Source of the DNA: Elymus sibiricus
Lineage: Eukaryota > Streptophyta > Magnoliopsida > Poales > Poaceae
Reading direction: 5' to 3'
Length of the DNA stretch: 64,000 bases
NCBI GenBank assembly: GCA_039707655.1
Contig: CM077668.1
Location: 401,787,630 to 401,851,629, forward strand
A program made the position numbers and the translations under genes. Positions 44,825 through 55,028 of this stretch are shown one piece after another (position 1 is the stretch's first letter; the number at the start of each line of letters is the position of its first letter). The notes under the pieces are model-generated. The model searched no databases. It was not told the origin of the DNA and worked only from the letters and a program-made list of their open reading frames with translations.

Positions 44825-45159
44825 CCCTTTTATGGAATTGGACTGCTCTTGGGTTATCTATTGCTTAACCATACAAAGCTCTGAAGGTGTTCGCAGCAGG
44901 GAGATCTACCAATCAGTAATAGGAATTTCCACTACCTAAGTTTGTTCTTCCATCTAGTTTCAGGAGTAGGCTACTAAGACTTGTCATATTCATATCTGTA
45001 TTTTGAATAATTATTTACAGCTTCAAGCTCTGGGACCTGATCACAAATAGAGAATCTAAATGAAGACATTTTCTGGAAAACAGACACAAATTTTGGTTGT
45101 TTATTTGCATCTGTCTCACTTCAATTATCTTAAAATCAGAAGGATATAAGGTATGCGAG
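44825..45159. other. Spacer
   Basis: Continuation of the host sequence interrupted by the RTE element. No gene or repeat end was recognised. Confidence 0.35.
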
Positions 45160-45301
45160 CAAGGTTTTCGACTCAATGAGTCGACGAGTCGTTCTGGGGT
45201 AGTGCCGGTCGACGAGTCGCGGCTAGTCTCGACTAGTCGAGGGGTTTGAGTCAACCCTGGCAGTGTGACTCGTCGACTAGTCGCGTGACTCAAAAACAGT
45301 G
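45160..45301. mobile_element. hAT-type MITE, 142 bp
   Basis: The 8-bp direct repeat tatgcgag flanks it (45152-45159 and 45302-45309). Ends are imperfect inverted repeats: caaggttttcgactc at the left and, complemented, cactgtttttgagtc at the right. The core is rich in gactagtcgac words. An 8-bp duplication with C-A-rich ends is the hAT pattern; the short arms make this moderately secure. Confidence 0.7.
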
Positions 45302-45748
45302 TATGCGAGTAATATTTACAGCAAGGATATACTGTTTTTTTGCTTAACTGCCTGACAGGCTTAAAAAAGCAACAACAACAAAAAACCATTTGATTAGGAG
45401 AACATTGTTATTGAGGATATAGGTATGGAAAGTAGTACTCCACTCAAAAACAGTGTATGCGAGTAATATTTACAGCAAGGATATACTGTTTTTGGCTTAA
45501 CTGCCTGACAGGCTTAAAAAAGCAACGACAACAAAAAACCATTTGATTAGGAGAACATTGTTATTGAGGATATAGGTATGGAAAGTAGTACTCCACTCAA
45601 AAACAGTGTATGCGAGTAATATTTACAGCAAGGATATACTGTTTTTGGCTTGACTGCCTGACAGGCTTAAAAAAGCAACGACAACAAAAAACCATTTGAT
45701 TAGGAGAACATTGTTATTGAGGATATAGGTATGGAAAGTAGTACTCCC
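45288..45748. repeat. Tandem triplication, about 154-bp unit
   Basis: Near-identical units start at 45288, 45442 and 45595 (actcaaaaacagtgtatgcgag...), ending in ggaaagtagtactcc. The unit includes the last 14 bases of the hAT-type MITE and its right target duplication, so triplication came after that insertion. The third copy runs into a Stowaway MITE. Confidence 0.9.
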
Positions 45749-45824
45749 TCTGTAAACTAATATACGAGCGTTTAGATCACTAAAATAGTGATCTAAACGC
45801 TCTTATATTAGTTTACGGAGGGAG
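45744..45824. mobile_element. Stowaway MITE, 81 bp
   Basis: Starts ctccctctgtaaac and ends gtttacggagggag, flanked by TA (45742-45743 and 45825-45826). Almost the whole element is one hairpin. This is the abundant Tc1/mariner-derived family of Triticeae. Confidence 0.95.
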
Positions 45825-45826
45825 TA

Positions 45827-46163
45827 CTTACAAGATCTATAGTTTCTTCATACATGGAAAATGAAAGGGGTACAGGTTGTGTACCTTCAATTTGTATAGT
45901 GAAATGAACAGAGGGTCTTAAGATCTAATTTACATGGCTGCAGCACACCAAAGTTTACACATTTGAATTGCTAAGCTCAATATCTTGCAATATCTATATC
46001 CTCAGGGTTTTTTATTGAAATGAAAAGAGGTTTACACACCAAAGTTCTTAGGATATCTTGCAATACACTTCTGCAAACTTCAGGGTTTTTTATTGAAATG
46101 AAAAGAGGTTCTTAATATCCAACATACATGACTGCAACATCTAGTGTTATAGGAAGAGAAATA
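45827..46163. other. Spacer with a local duplication
   Basis: The word cagggttttttattgaaatgaaaagaggtt occurs twice (about 46003 and 46081), a local duplication of about 78 bp in the 3' flank of the F-box gene. Confidence 0.5.
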
Positions 46164-46257
46164 CTCCCTCCATTCCTAAATATAAGTCTTTTTAGAGATT
46201 CCGTATGTAGTCCATATTGAAATCTCTAAAAAGACTTATATTTAGGAACGGAGGGAG
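46164..46257. mobile_element. Stowaway MITE, 94 bp
   Basis: Starts ctccctccattcctaaatat and ends with its complement, flanked by TA on both sides (46162-46163, 46258-46259). It lies about 90 bp past the stop of the minus-strand F-box gene and could be transcribed in its 3' UTR. Confidence 0.95.
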
Positions 46258-46348
46258 TAACTAAAGTGCATGCCTTCCTATATTACAGAAGTGAGAAGTC
46301 ATACTCAGTGACGATATTAAAGATATCAATTTATCAAACACGTGGGGA

Positions 46349-47566
46349 TCATACCTCTTGATCATGTCCTACGTTCAGTGCTGGGAATATAGGCGGCCAG
46401 ATCGTCATAACAGGAGAGATACGTACAGCCACACCTCTACACTCATGTTCATCTGCCATCCTTTGATACACCTTCTTAACCACCCTGCTACTGAGATGAA
46501 CATAAAAGATAACTCCGCTTGATGGATGATACAAGAACACAAAGTCGGCATTGTCTCCGACGGCGACAACATTAAGATATTCACAAGGCACCCAACTGTC
46601 ACCGGCAAGACGTGTGCATGCCTCGAGAACAGAAAACGTGTCCACCAAGAGCCAGCCGCCTGCGCCATGGTTGTCGCCTGTCATCTGATGGAGCCACACA
46701 CTGAGCTGAAACCGGTCCGCAGTGACAAGATAGATTCCGGAACCCTCCGCAGATGAGAGCATGTAATTGTACCGCACTCTAGCTGGTAGCTCTAGCATCA
46801 CGAACCTTGCCGCAGCCAAATCTAGACCCAGGGTGTACCCAAAGCCGGTCACCATGAAGACCTTGCCATGGACGGGTGGTAGCATTTTTGCAAAGAAGGT
46901 TGCAGCATACTGGAGCTCTATCTCTGTCATGGCGGTGGTAGGGACGCCCCATCCGCCGGCTCCCAGCACGTACACCTCCGCACGGATTTCTCGACGGACC
47001 TTCCACAGATTCACCAAGGTGATGCCGTCGCGCCCCCCATCCTCGGGCAGGAAAATCTGAGTGAATGCCCCTTGAGTGGGCTCCTGCGGGTGACGGCGGG
47101 GCGGCGGGATCGGTGGGAGGACCGCTTGGGGCCCCCCGGCGAGCAGCGGCGCGAGGACGGAGTGCATGAATGTTCCCTTGCGGAGGGACTCGGCGATGAG
47201 GCGGCCGTTCCGGCAGTGCTCGATACGCTGGCCTCCGCGGGCAAAGGCGTGGACGCAGGAGGAGGCCGCGCGCCGTGAGAGGGCGGCGAGCTCCGGGGGC
47301 TGCGGGAGAGGCACGAACTTGTACGGTTTCACCGAATAGCCGGCGCAGACGCCGAGGACGCGGGGTGGGTTGCGCTCGCGGAAGCGGCGGAGGAGGGCCG
47401 GATCGGAGGCGTGGAGGAGCCACCGCTTGGAGACGAGGGCGGCGCGGACCAGGCAGTTGGAAAAGCCGAGGCGGATGAGGATCTCGCGGAGGAGGTCGTC
47501 GTCGCCGAGGACCGACGCCGCCGATGCGGCCGCGGCCGCCGCCGGAGCCCGCCTGTCGCCGTCCAT
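46349..47566 (-). CDS. F-box protein, intact single exon
   Basis: An uninterrupted 405-codon frame from an ATG at 47566. An Ala-rich leader (about residues 7-18) is followed by an F-box-like segment (about 20-60, D-D-L-L-R-E-I-L-I-R-L-G and A-L-V-S-K-R-W-L). The remainder is a grass-type F-box-associated C-terminus without named repeats (R-N-G-R-L-I, L-P-E-D-G-G-R-D-G-I-T-L-V). F-box proteins recruit substrates to SCF ubiquitin ligases through Skp1; substrate unknown. The same leader and F-box begin the truncated paralogue 2.6 kb upstream. Very GC-rich 5' half, as common in grass genes. Confidence 0.85.
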   Translation of the reverse strand: MDGDRRAPAAAAAASAASVLGDDDLLREILIRLGFSNCLVRAALVSKRWLLHASDPALLRRFRERNPPRVLGVCAGYSVKPYKFVPLPQPPELAALSRRAASSCVHAFARGGQRIEHCRNGRLIAESLRKGTFMHSVLAPLLAGGPQAVLPPIPPPRRHPQEPTQGAFTQIFLPEDGGRDGITLVNLWKVRREIRAEVYVLGAGGWGVPTTAMTEIELQYAATFFAKMLPPVHGKVFMVTGFGYTLGLDLAAARFVMLELPARVRYNYMLSSAEGSGIYLVTADRFQLSVWLHQMTGDNHGAGGWLLVDTFSVLEACTRLAGDSWVPCEYLNVVAVGDNADFVFLYHPSSGVIFYVHLSSRVVKKVYQRMADEHECRGVAVRISPVMTIWPPIFPALNVGHDQEV

Positions 47567-49595
47567 ATTTTAGGGGAATTTTCAGAGAGGGGAATTTCGT
47601 CGCAGATCCGGTGACTTTGCAGAGAGTCACCCCTCTGCCGTCCATACACGCTGCAGAACTTAGCCCACCACATCTGCCGTCCAACCCAGATCTGACGGCA
47701 GAGATGAGGCAAAGGCAAAAAGAAAAATATCTGAAGGACTTGGTCTCTTTCAGTTACAGGAAAGGCAGCAAACTGCAAACAATTCTATTAGGGCATCATT
47801 TTGAGTCTCTTTCAGTCTCGCGATAAATGAGCAGCGGCTCACCTCCCGCAGTAATGGCCGCCCGATTTGACCACCACCGGCTATAAATCTCAGCGCCGCG
47901 CCCCAAACCGTAGCCCACACCTCCCCCAACCCATTTCCGCCGCCGCCACCGATTCAGGTGTCCACCGGCTCCGATCCGTCAGTTACAAAAGCAGCAAATT
48001 GCAAACAATTCTATTATGTAGCATGAAACCGCATCACTTAAACACAAGGAAATTTTCAACAATTCTAAATTAGTCTCTTTCAGCATTCTAGTTACGATAA
48101 AAGCAAACTGCGAGCACTTGTGTCCTGTAGCATAAAACTCTAAAATTTTGAACAGGTTGTAGAGGCAAAAGGCTGAACCAATTACACAAGGAAACTTTGA
48201 GCAATTGTGTAGCAGAAAACGGCAAGCACTTGGACTGATTACACAAGGAAAAACTGAACTGATTGCACAAGGCAAAAACTAAAGATTACACTTAAATTCT
48301 GTAGCGTAGCGCATCATTGAAATTCTCTAGCACTTGACGCTGAAATTCTTTAGCCTGTCATTCAAGTTTGGTAGCAACAAGTTAGCCCCCAAAATACATC
48401 CAAAATACCATGTTACCAACATCAAGAACAGATCTCCATCATAAAGACTACCATCATCACAAGTAGGATGAGCTGAGTAAAACTCTCAATAGCATTGTAA
48501 AGGAGCTGTGAAGTCACTGAATCTTCGTCGAAGTTGAGGAGGTTTTTACCAATGACGTGACAAGCAGAAGCCCCACTTTAACCTCTTTTTTAACTACTGT
48601 TCTTTATTTTTAAGAAATGTTGTTCTAGCTCTTCGCTTCATGGCAAAATAGAGGCTTCTAGACACCAAACTGTAAGAACTTGAGTTCAGCATGACACGGT
48701 TTTCATGGAAATTTCATTTCACATTGTAAACTAGTGAGGATCGGTGGATTATAGCTTGTGGATAAAAACCTGGGAAAACAAAAGTCAGTTTAAATGTGAT
48801 TAAACATGGATATCATAGCTTACATTCAGTACGCGTACCTTGTCTTATCATTTGAGCCATCCCTTTCCAGAACACAAATGAAGCTTCCTTGCCAATAGGT
48901 GTACTTTCAGTTATTTATCAGAAGCAGCAGCAATTAGTGGATTCATGGTGAGTAGTTCCTCGAATTAGAGAATAGACAGAGGTCCGTTGGCATTTCAGCC
49001 TTTCTTCTCCTTTCAGGGCCTGTCCGAAAGAGAATCCAGTACCTCTTGCTCCTTCTTAATTTTACACGACCATCTTTTAAGTTACCTGAAAATCTTCATT
49101 ACTGACAAATCTTCATTACAGTGCGGTCAAGTTAGAAGATTCAGTGCAGTTTGACTGGATACCCTGCAGTACACTTGTATTGAAATGAACAGAGATTCTT
49201 AAGATCAAACTTACATGACTGCAACACCTAGTGTTCAACAACTTTGATTTGGTGACACAAACTCTACACACTTACATTTGTAAGCTTAGTATCTGTAAAT
49301 TCAAATTGGTAACCAGTAGATGCAAGAATCTACTATATTTTGTATCGGGCAAATAGCAGATAGAGTTGAACACATTGTTTTGACAGTCATGACATATTCT
49401 ATGCATGCAAAACACGTTTCAAACTAAGGAGAGGAAATAAACACAGTCAAACAGCATACATTAGTCAGACGAGATGCAATCAAACCCATCCAGTTAAAAA
49501 AAATCTCATCAATTTCCATTACCTCATCAGCAACATACCTTCCTATTACAGAAATCATACCCAGTGAAGATATTACAAAGATCAAACGCAGGGGG
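47567..49595. other. Spacer between the two F-box copies
   Basis: It holds the F-box 5' flank and a diverged duplication (about 47745-47800 and 47980-48035 share agcaaa, tgcaaacaattctatta). Further repeats of acacaaggaaa words lie at 48030-48280. No gene is supported. Confidence 0.4.
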
Positions 49596-50171
49596 TCATC
49601 CTCCAGTTACCAAGGTGATGCCGTCACAGCCCCCATCCTCGGGTAGAAACATCCCAGTGAATCCCTTCTGAGTGCGGTCCTCGAAACCACGGTTGCGCTG
49701 CGGGGTCGGCGGGAGAACGGCTTCGAGCTCCCCGGCGAGCAGCGGCGCTAGGAGGGCATGCTCAAGAACTCCAGGTTTATGTATGCCTTGGTGGAAGGAC
49801 TCGAGGATGAGGCGGCCGTTCCGGCAGTGCTTGATTCGGAGGCTTCTGCGGGCGAAGGCGTCGTCGCAGGAGGAGGCTGCGCGGCGTGAAGGGGCGGCGA
49901 GCTCCAGGGGCTGCGGGAGGGGCACGAATTGACACTGGCTTGCTATGGAGTAGCAGAGGCAGAAGCCGAGGAGGCGGGGCGGGTTGCGGTCGCGGAAGCG
50001 GCGGAGGAGGGCCGGGGCGGAGGCGTGGAGGAGCCACCGCTTGGAGACGAGGGCGGCGCGGACGAGGAAGGTGGGGAAGCCGAGGCGGAGGAGGATCTCG
50101 CGGAGCAGGTCGCCGTCGCCGAGGACCGATGCGGCCGCGGCCGCCGCCGGAGACCGCCTATCGCCGTCCAT
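49596..50171 (-). pseudogene. Truncated F-box tandem paralogue
   Basis: From the ATG at 50171 (M-D-G-D-R-R, the same start as the intact gene) it follows the paralogue for about 185 residues through the F-box and L-P-E-D-G-G-C-D-G-I-T-L-V. It then ends after T-G-G at 49596. The DNA beyond the stop resembles the 3' flank of the intact copy (gatattacaaagatc against gatattaaagatatc). So about 0.65 kb that codes for the C-terminal half has been deleted. An upstream in-frame ATG at 50228 exists but is not shared with the intact gene. A short F-box-only protein could still be made. Confidence 0.75.
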
Positions 50172-50212
50172 ATTTTTGGCGGATTTTTGCAGAGAGGGAG
50201 AGGGGTTTCTTC

Positions 50213-50312
50213 GGTGCCTTAAAGGCACCTGCCTTTGTGTCTATGACATGTGGGCCCAACAGGTGGCTGACCCACATGTTAGTAACCCAAAGGCAGGTGC
50301 CTTTACGGCACC
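50213..50312. mobile_element. 100-bp fold-back MITE at the F-box relic 5' end
   Basis: ggtgccttaaaggcacctgc at the left pairs with gcaggtgcctttacggcacc at the right, enclosing about 50 bp, itself with paired acatgtgggc / cccacatgt. No family was assigned. Confidence 0.65.
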
Positions 50313-50440
50313 CAAGCTGCGTCCAGCAGCAGAGGAGTATGTGACGACAATTTCAACAAGCAGAGATGGGCCCATTTCGATTTCTTTATTTTCTGTATGT
50401 AGTAGTGTTCTGGGTGTTCGCTTCATCCCCTAAAAAAAAA

Positions 50441-50826
50441 AGTGGCGTTTTGGCTCCTAGGTGTATATACATTTATTACGAAATATGTATAAAAAACATA
50501 TTTCAAAATGTTAAAAAATTTCGAGAAAAAATCCCGCGTGTACATCCGGACATCCTATGTTCGCGCACGAAATTTTGGTGAAAAAGGATATTTTTTGTGG
50601 CATGTATAAAAAAGATTAAAAAAATGCCTCGTGAATAGCTGTAATCAAGCATCGAAAATTGTCTTTTTTACACAAGCACACAAAAAATGTCATTTTTCAC
50701 TGAAACTTTGTGCACACACATATAATGTCCGGATTTACACGCGAGATTTTTTCTCGATTTTTTTAACTTTTTAAAATGTGTATTTAGACAATGGGTGCAT
50801 ATACACCTATGAGCCAAAGTGAATTT
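50441..50826. mobile_element. Fold-back MITE, about 386 bp
   Basis: The two arms are imperfect complements: gttttggctcctaggtgtatat against atatacacctatgagccaaag. Further pairs are ttcgagaaaaaatcccgcgtgta with tacacgcgagattttttctcga, and acatccggacat with atgtccggattt. It is AT-rich with no coding. Target duplication not determined. Confidence 0.7.
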
Positions 50827-51144
50827 CCGCTAAAAGAAGGTCTTCGCTTCATACTATTTGACTTATTTTTTCCTTTATAGACCATGTTTTAGTCACTGAA
50901 GATCATAACTTTCTTATGGTTTTTTCATTCACATTTATATATATGACACTTGTTCTTTCGTGATTTTGTCATTGCACCAAAGAAGACTTGTCAAAAACCC
51001 TAGTTAGGACAGGATAGTGCTTTCAACAAATATGTGTATAAACCATGGCGTCGTTGGCCTTCGTTTTTTCGCTCGACGCCGCAGCGACGAGGCGCCACCT
51101 AAGGGGTTGCGCCACCAGACGGAGGTTGCGCCGATATGCGGTGT

Positions 51145-51384
51145 TCATCGCTTCCACGCGAGGCCGCAAATCACGCGCTTTGAGCCACCGGCCCCGGCGG
51201 ATCCAAGCGCCATTTGAGTGGACACAATGGTTTCGTGCCGGATGGATTCCGAACGCGCGTGGGCGCACTCCTCCCGGGAGCGACGGAGAGCCGTGTGGAT
51301 GACCATCTCCTTCTTGACCCCGCACGAGATGAGGTTCCAGTCCACGGATCTGGACCTTTCGGAGTCGGATCCATCGTCCGCCAT
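51145..51384 (-). other. Small open frame, unrecognised
   Basis: An 80-codon frame from an ATG at 51384 (M-A-D-D-G-S-D-S-E-R-S) with an acidic start and a basic middle. It has codon composition like a grass gene exon, but no domain or splice partner was recognised. It may be a host gene fragment inside a repeat. Confidence 0.3.
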
Positions 51385-51562
51385 GCCAAAGAAGATCGGA
51401 GTTCGCCGGAGAGGAGTTAGGGGACGGAGTGGAGTGGCTAGGGTTTGATCCGGAGTGCAGATAGGTATGAATATATGCGGGGTCGGGGTGGGCCATGGTG
51501 GGCCGGATCCAACATGGCGGACACGCCCGGGCGTCCCCATATCCGCCTCACATATGGGCTAG

Positions 51563-51826
51563 TGTGATAGCCTGGCTTAATAGGGATGATAGACTACTCA
51601 TATCAATAAGGAATTCATTCTTTTCTGTGAGCCCATTCGGAAAGAACTCCAAAGTTAAGCGTGCTCAGCTTGTAGTAATTTCAGGATGGGTGACCGACCA
51701 GGAAGTTGGTCCCGGGTGTGCACGAATGAGGACAAAGTGCGCAGAAAAGACTAGTATTGATCTGTGGGGCCAGTCTAGATCCCGCCAGGAGTAACGACCA
51801 CCGGCGGGTGTGTCCGGGGCGTTACA
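51563..51826 (+). mobile_element. Cassandra-type TRIM solo LTR with 5S rRNA-like block
   Basis: A 264-bp LTR with tgtgatag...cgttaca termini and a perfect 5-bp target duplication gctag (51558-51562 and 51827-51831). Inside (about 51628-51722) is a stretch with the 5S rRNA internal promoter words: agaactccaaagttaagcgtgct and aggatgggtgaccg. Cassandra elements, known across vascular plants, are the TRIMs whose LTRs carry 5S RNA sequence. No second LTR or internal region is present, so this is a solo LTR. Confidence 0.88.
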
Positions 51827-51831
51827 GCTAG

Positions 51832-52810
51832 GTATGGGGATTGCCTGTCAACCCGGACGTTTGGGCTGCGTTTAGGGCGGCCGATTGGGTGGCAATTTTG
51901 CATCCGGGCAGTGACTAGGCAGGCTGTCCGTGCGTTTGGGACAGATATGGTGTGTCCGGTTGTGTATTTTTTGACAAATCTGGCCTCTTTGCGCAACTTC
52001 AGACACATCTGGCCCTTGGACAAAACTAATTTGGAATCTGGCCTTGGCGTCGGCGCCATGTAGCATAGCATGGCCCAAAGCAAGCCGCGACTAGGCTGTT
52101 GCTTGCGAGGAGTACGAAGTCGATCTTGATGGTGCGAGCCGAGCACCAGGTCTGAACATCACGCTGGCCCTCTCCTTGAACACCACGCTGGCCATGCAGA
52201 CCTCCAGCTGCGGCCGCGGCTGGTCGTCGGGAAGAGGAGGCGGAAGGCGGTCATGGCGAATCGAAAGGATCGGTACATCTCTTCTCCTAAGCAACGGATG
52301 AAGTATATATATGGTGGCAACGGACAAGCACGCCCATCGCATTGCACAGCTGAAAGCAGCGGGATCGAGTGGCAGAACAGAAGTGATCATGTGACTGATC
52401 TGATCAATCGGGTAGCTTTCTGATCGATCTGGCATTCTGGCGCCCCTGTTCAAACCTGCTGCAGGAGGATGCGACATGTACTAAGTTGAAGTTGTTCACT
52501 TCCAACAACTTCCATCTTTGGATGTGAGAGGACTGCGTACATGATAAAGTGACCCGGCCGATTGACTGTTTCCTTTCTCATTTGCCTAGTAATGGTAGCA
52601 ATTCAGTACCATTACTAAAGCATGCCCATCGCATCGCACAACTGAAAGCTGAAGACGTAGCATGTGACTATGACACGAGCAAACGCCCAAACATTATGTC
52701 AACGACAGCAATCCTACTAGTGAAGTGATAATGCATAGCATTTTGCATTATCAAACAAACAGAGGAATCGCTTCTTTTTTGCCATGAAACAAATAGAGGA
52801 ATCTGGTAGT
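51832..52810. other. Spacer, no gene recognised
   Basis: Mixed-composition DNA flanking the Cassandra LTR. Frames of up to 128 codons on the minus strand have no recognisable domain. Confidence 0.35.
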
Positions 52811-53160
52811 ATTTTTTTTTTGTTTCAGAAATACAGTATGTACGCAGACACTCACATACACACACACGTACACTCACCCCTATGAATATAGACACACACG
52901 TACACTACCCCTATGAGCACCTCCGAGAGACTCAGCCGGCAGATCTTGAGATTGACAAAGTCTTCATAGACGTCTCGTAGTTGACGGGCGCGCCATACCA
53001 ATAAAAAAGTAGCACCGAAAAGACTGGAATAAATCCAGGAAAATGCAACCACCCATGCCAAGTCTAGAACTTGAACCCGGATGCGCGAGTTCCATCACAA
53101 GAAACATAGCCAAATCTGAGCTATTAATTACTAGCTTGGAGGGTTTGGGTAGAGATGCAG
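52811..53160 (-). mobile_element. tRNA-derived SINE remnant
   Basis: On the minus strand a box B-like gggttcaagttctagac (about 53062-53078) is followed by cctggatttattccag and gccggctgagtctctcggaggtgctcatagggg. A gtgtgtgt-rich tail follows, ending in an A-run (52811-52822 on the plus strand as T). This layout is that of a Triticeae SINE family. The 5' end is degenerate and no target duplication was found. Confidence 0.6.
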
Positions 53161-53502
53161 GCCTCCACGCGGCCGAAAAACGCACTAATCCTTGTTACTG
53201 TAATATTATAATATTCATGCATGCTTTACTTTTGGTCATGTGATCCAACACAGACGCCATCCACCTACATGCCTAGATTTGGGAGGGGAATTGTGTGGAA
53301 GGAAAGAACAAAAACTTCAAGAAGTCCTGGTGGATAAAGAAGGTGTGGATTGATCTCTCGTAGCCCACTTACTCGACCTCCTCTAGCAGGTTGCCGCCAA
53401 TGGAGTAGATCGAATCATGCTCAAGTGGATGGGGGCATCAAGAGATTAGCCTTCCTAGGGGCGGTTGTCCGGACCCTAAGGCACAGACCAAAATCCATCT
53501 TA

Positions 53503-53975
53503 GGGCCTGTTCTGAAGTCCTCCAGCTCCAAACTTTACAAACTTCACAGATGAATTTGTCCCGAACAGTTTTGCTACGAGAAGCTGGCTTCTCGGAGTTA
53601 TGCCCGATGGCAGTGCAAAATCCTGGAGGAGCGTCGGCCCAGCTCCACCGATGCGAAAAGCTGGAGTTGGCCAGTATTACCACCGAAGTGCCACCGCCAA
53701 GTCCAAGCCAGCGAACCGGTACGCTCGCAGGAAACATAACGCTCCTCTCGCTCTCCATCGAATCGGTACAGGGGCGGCTTCCCTCGATGTCTAGCCCATA
53801 CTGGGCTGCCTCCAACCGGCCCAACAGGCTTTTTGCCTCCAAACTGGGCTGCAGCGAGTGGAGAAGTGACCACAGCTGCCGAATGGTTTTTTGATCGCTG
53901 CGTGGAGTGAGAAGCTCGCTAGAGAAGTAGAAGCTGCAGATTCGGTGGAGTTGAGAGGGTATCAGAAGAAGGCCC
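53503..53975. mobile_element. PIF/Harbinger-like MITE, 473 bp
   Basis: Flanked by TTA (53500-53502 and 53976-53978). Ends are gggcctgttctgaag at the left and, complemented, gggccttcttctgat at the right. The 3-bp TTA duplication and GGGCC start fit Harbinger MITEs. The 189-codon minus-strand frame across it has no domain and is not a gene. Confidence 0.65.
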
Positions 53976-54015
53976 TTAATAGTACTTATCATATTTCTAA
54001 GGCTCATGCATCAGG

Positions 54016-55028
54016 CGATTCCTATTTGACGCGCGCGAGCGTCAAGCCGTCGCGGCTTCGCTGAGGCGAAGCGAGCTACCGATGCGACACGGGCCAGCCC
54101 ACTTGGAGCGAGGAACCGTTTTGAACCAGTTTTTTTCCTGTTTTGTTTTCTTTTACAGTTTTTTTGGTTTTCTTAATTATTTTTTTTTCTTTTTTTGCTT
54201 ATTTATTCCTTTTATTTTCTCCCTTTTCTGTTTCTTTTTCCTTTGTCTTTTTTTGTTTTCCATAAATTCAAAATTTTCAAAAAAATTCAGAATTTTCAAA
54301 ATTTGTTTGACTTTTCTGAAAATGTTTGATATTCCAAATTTTATTCACGTTTTGTTCATTTTCAAAAAAAAGTTCGGAATTCCAATTTTGTTCACCGTAT
54401 TGAAGAAAATTGTTCACTGTACATTGAAAACAATGTTCACTGTGTATAAAAAATGTTCATCATGTATAGAAATTTTGTTCAGCGTGCATTTGAAAAAAAT
54501 TCATCATATATTTTCTAAAAATGTTCAGTGTGTATTTGAATAATGTTCACCGTATACTAAGAAAATGTTCAGTGTGTATTCTAAATTCACTTTTTTTAAA
54601 ATTGTTCACAGTTCAAAAAAATTGTTCAGATTTCGAAAAAAATTCACAATTTCAAAAAATGTCCACATTTTTTAAATAATTGTTACGTTTTAAATAGTAA
54701 TATTTGAAAAAAAATTACGATTTCCAAACATTATTCGCATTTTTAAGAATTTTTTTTCACATTTTTTTAAAGAAATGTTGAAAAGGTTGAAAAACCCCGA
54801 TCTGCCACTTTAGTTGGTACTTTAAATATAATGCTGCATTTTAGCCGTACTCAATCCCTAGCTCGCCTGGCTAGCATCACTAGCATGCATCGCGAGGTTG
54901 GGAGTTTGACTCCCATCTCGCCATTACCGCATTCGCTCTGCGCCTGGATATTGGGCCGGCCCATTTGCGCGCCACCTTTAGCAAAAGCTCCTCATTTTGA
55001 CGCTCGTGAGTGTCGAGCATGAACTCTC
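54016..55028. mobile_element. Mutator-like non-autonomous element, about 1.0 kb
   Basis: An 11-bp direct repeat catgcatcagg flanks it (54005-54015 and 55029-55039). The ends share inverted words around tttgacgc...gagcgtca. The middle is AT-rich with many variants of aatgttcactgtgtat and ttgttcat. A tRNA-like stretch lies near the right end. Long direct repeats of 9-11 bp suggest the Mutator superfamily; the terminal repeats are degenerate. Confidence 0.6.
54848..54925 (+). other. tRNA-like relic (box A and box B words)
   Basis: tagctcgcctggctagca resembles a tRNA box A/D-arm. About 30 bases later gaggttgggagtttgactcccatctcgcc resembles the T-arm: a gggag/ctccc stem around tttga. The middle gcatgcatcgcgag recalls a tRNA-Ala anticodon region. 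It lacks a full acceptor stem, so it is not a functional tRNA gene. Confidence 0.4.

Noticed and set aside
53438..54007. 189-codon minus-strand frame
   Set aside because: It spans a Harbinger-like MITE from end to end and has no domain.
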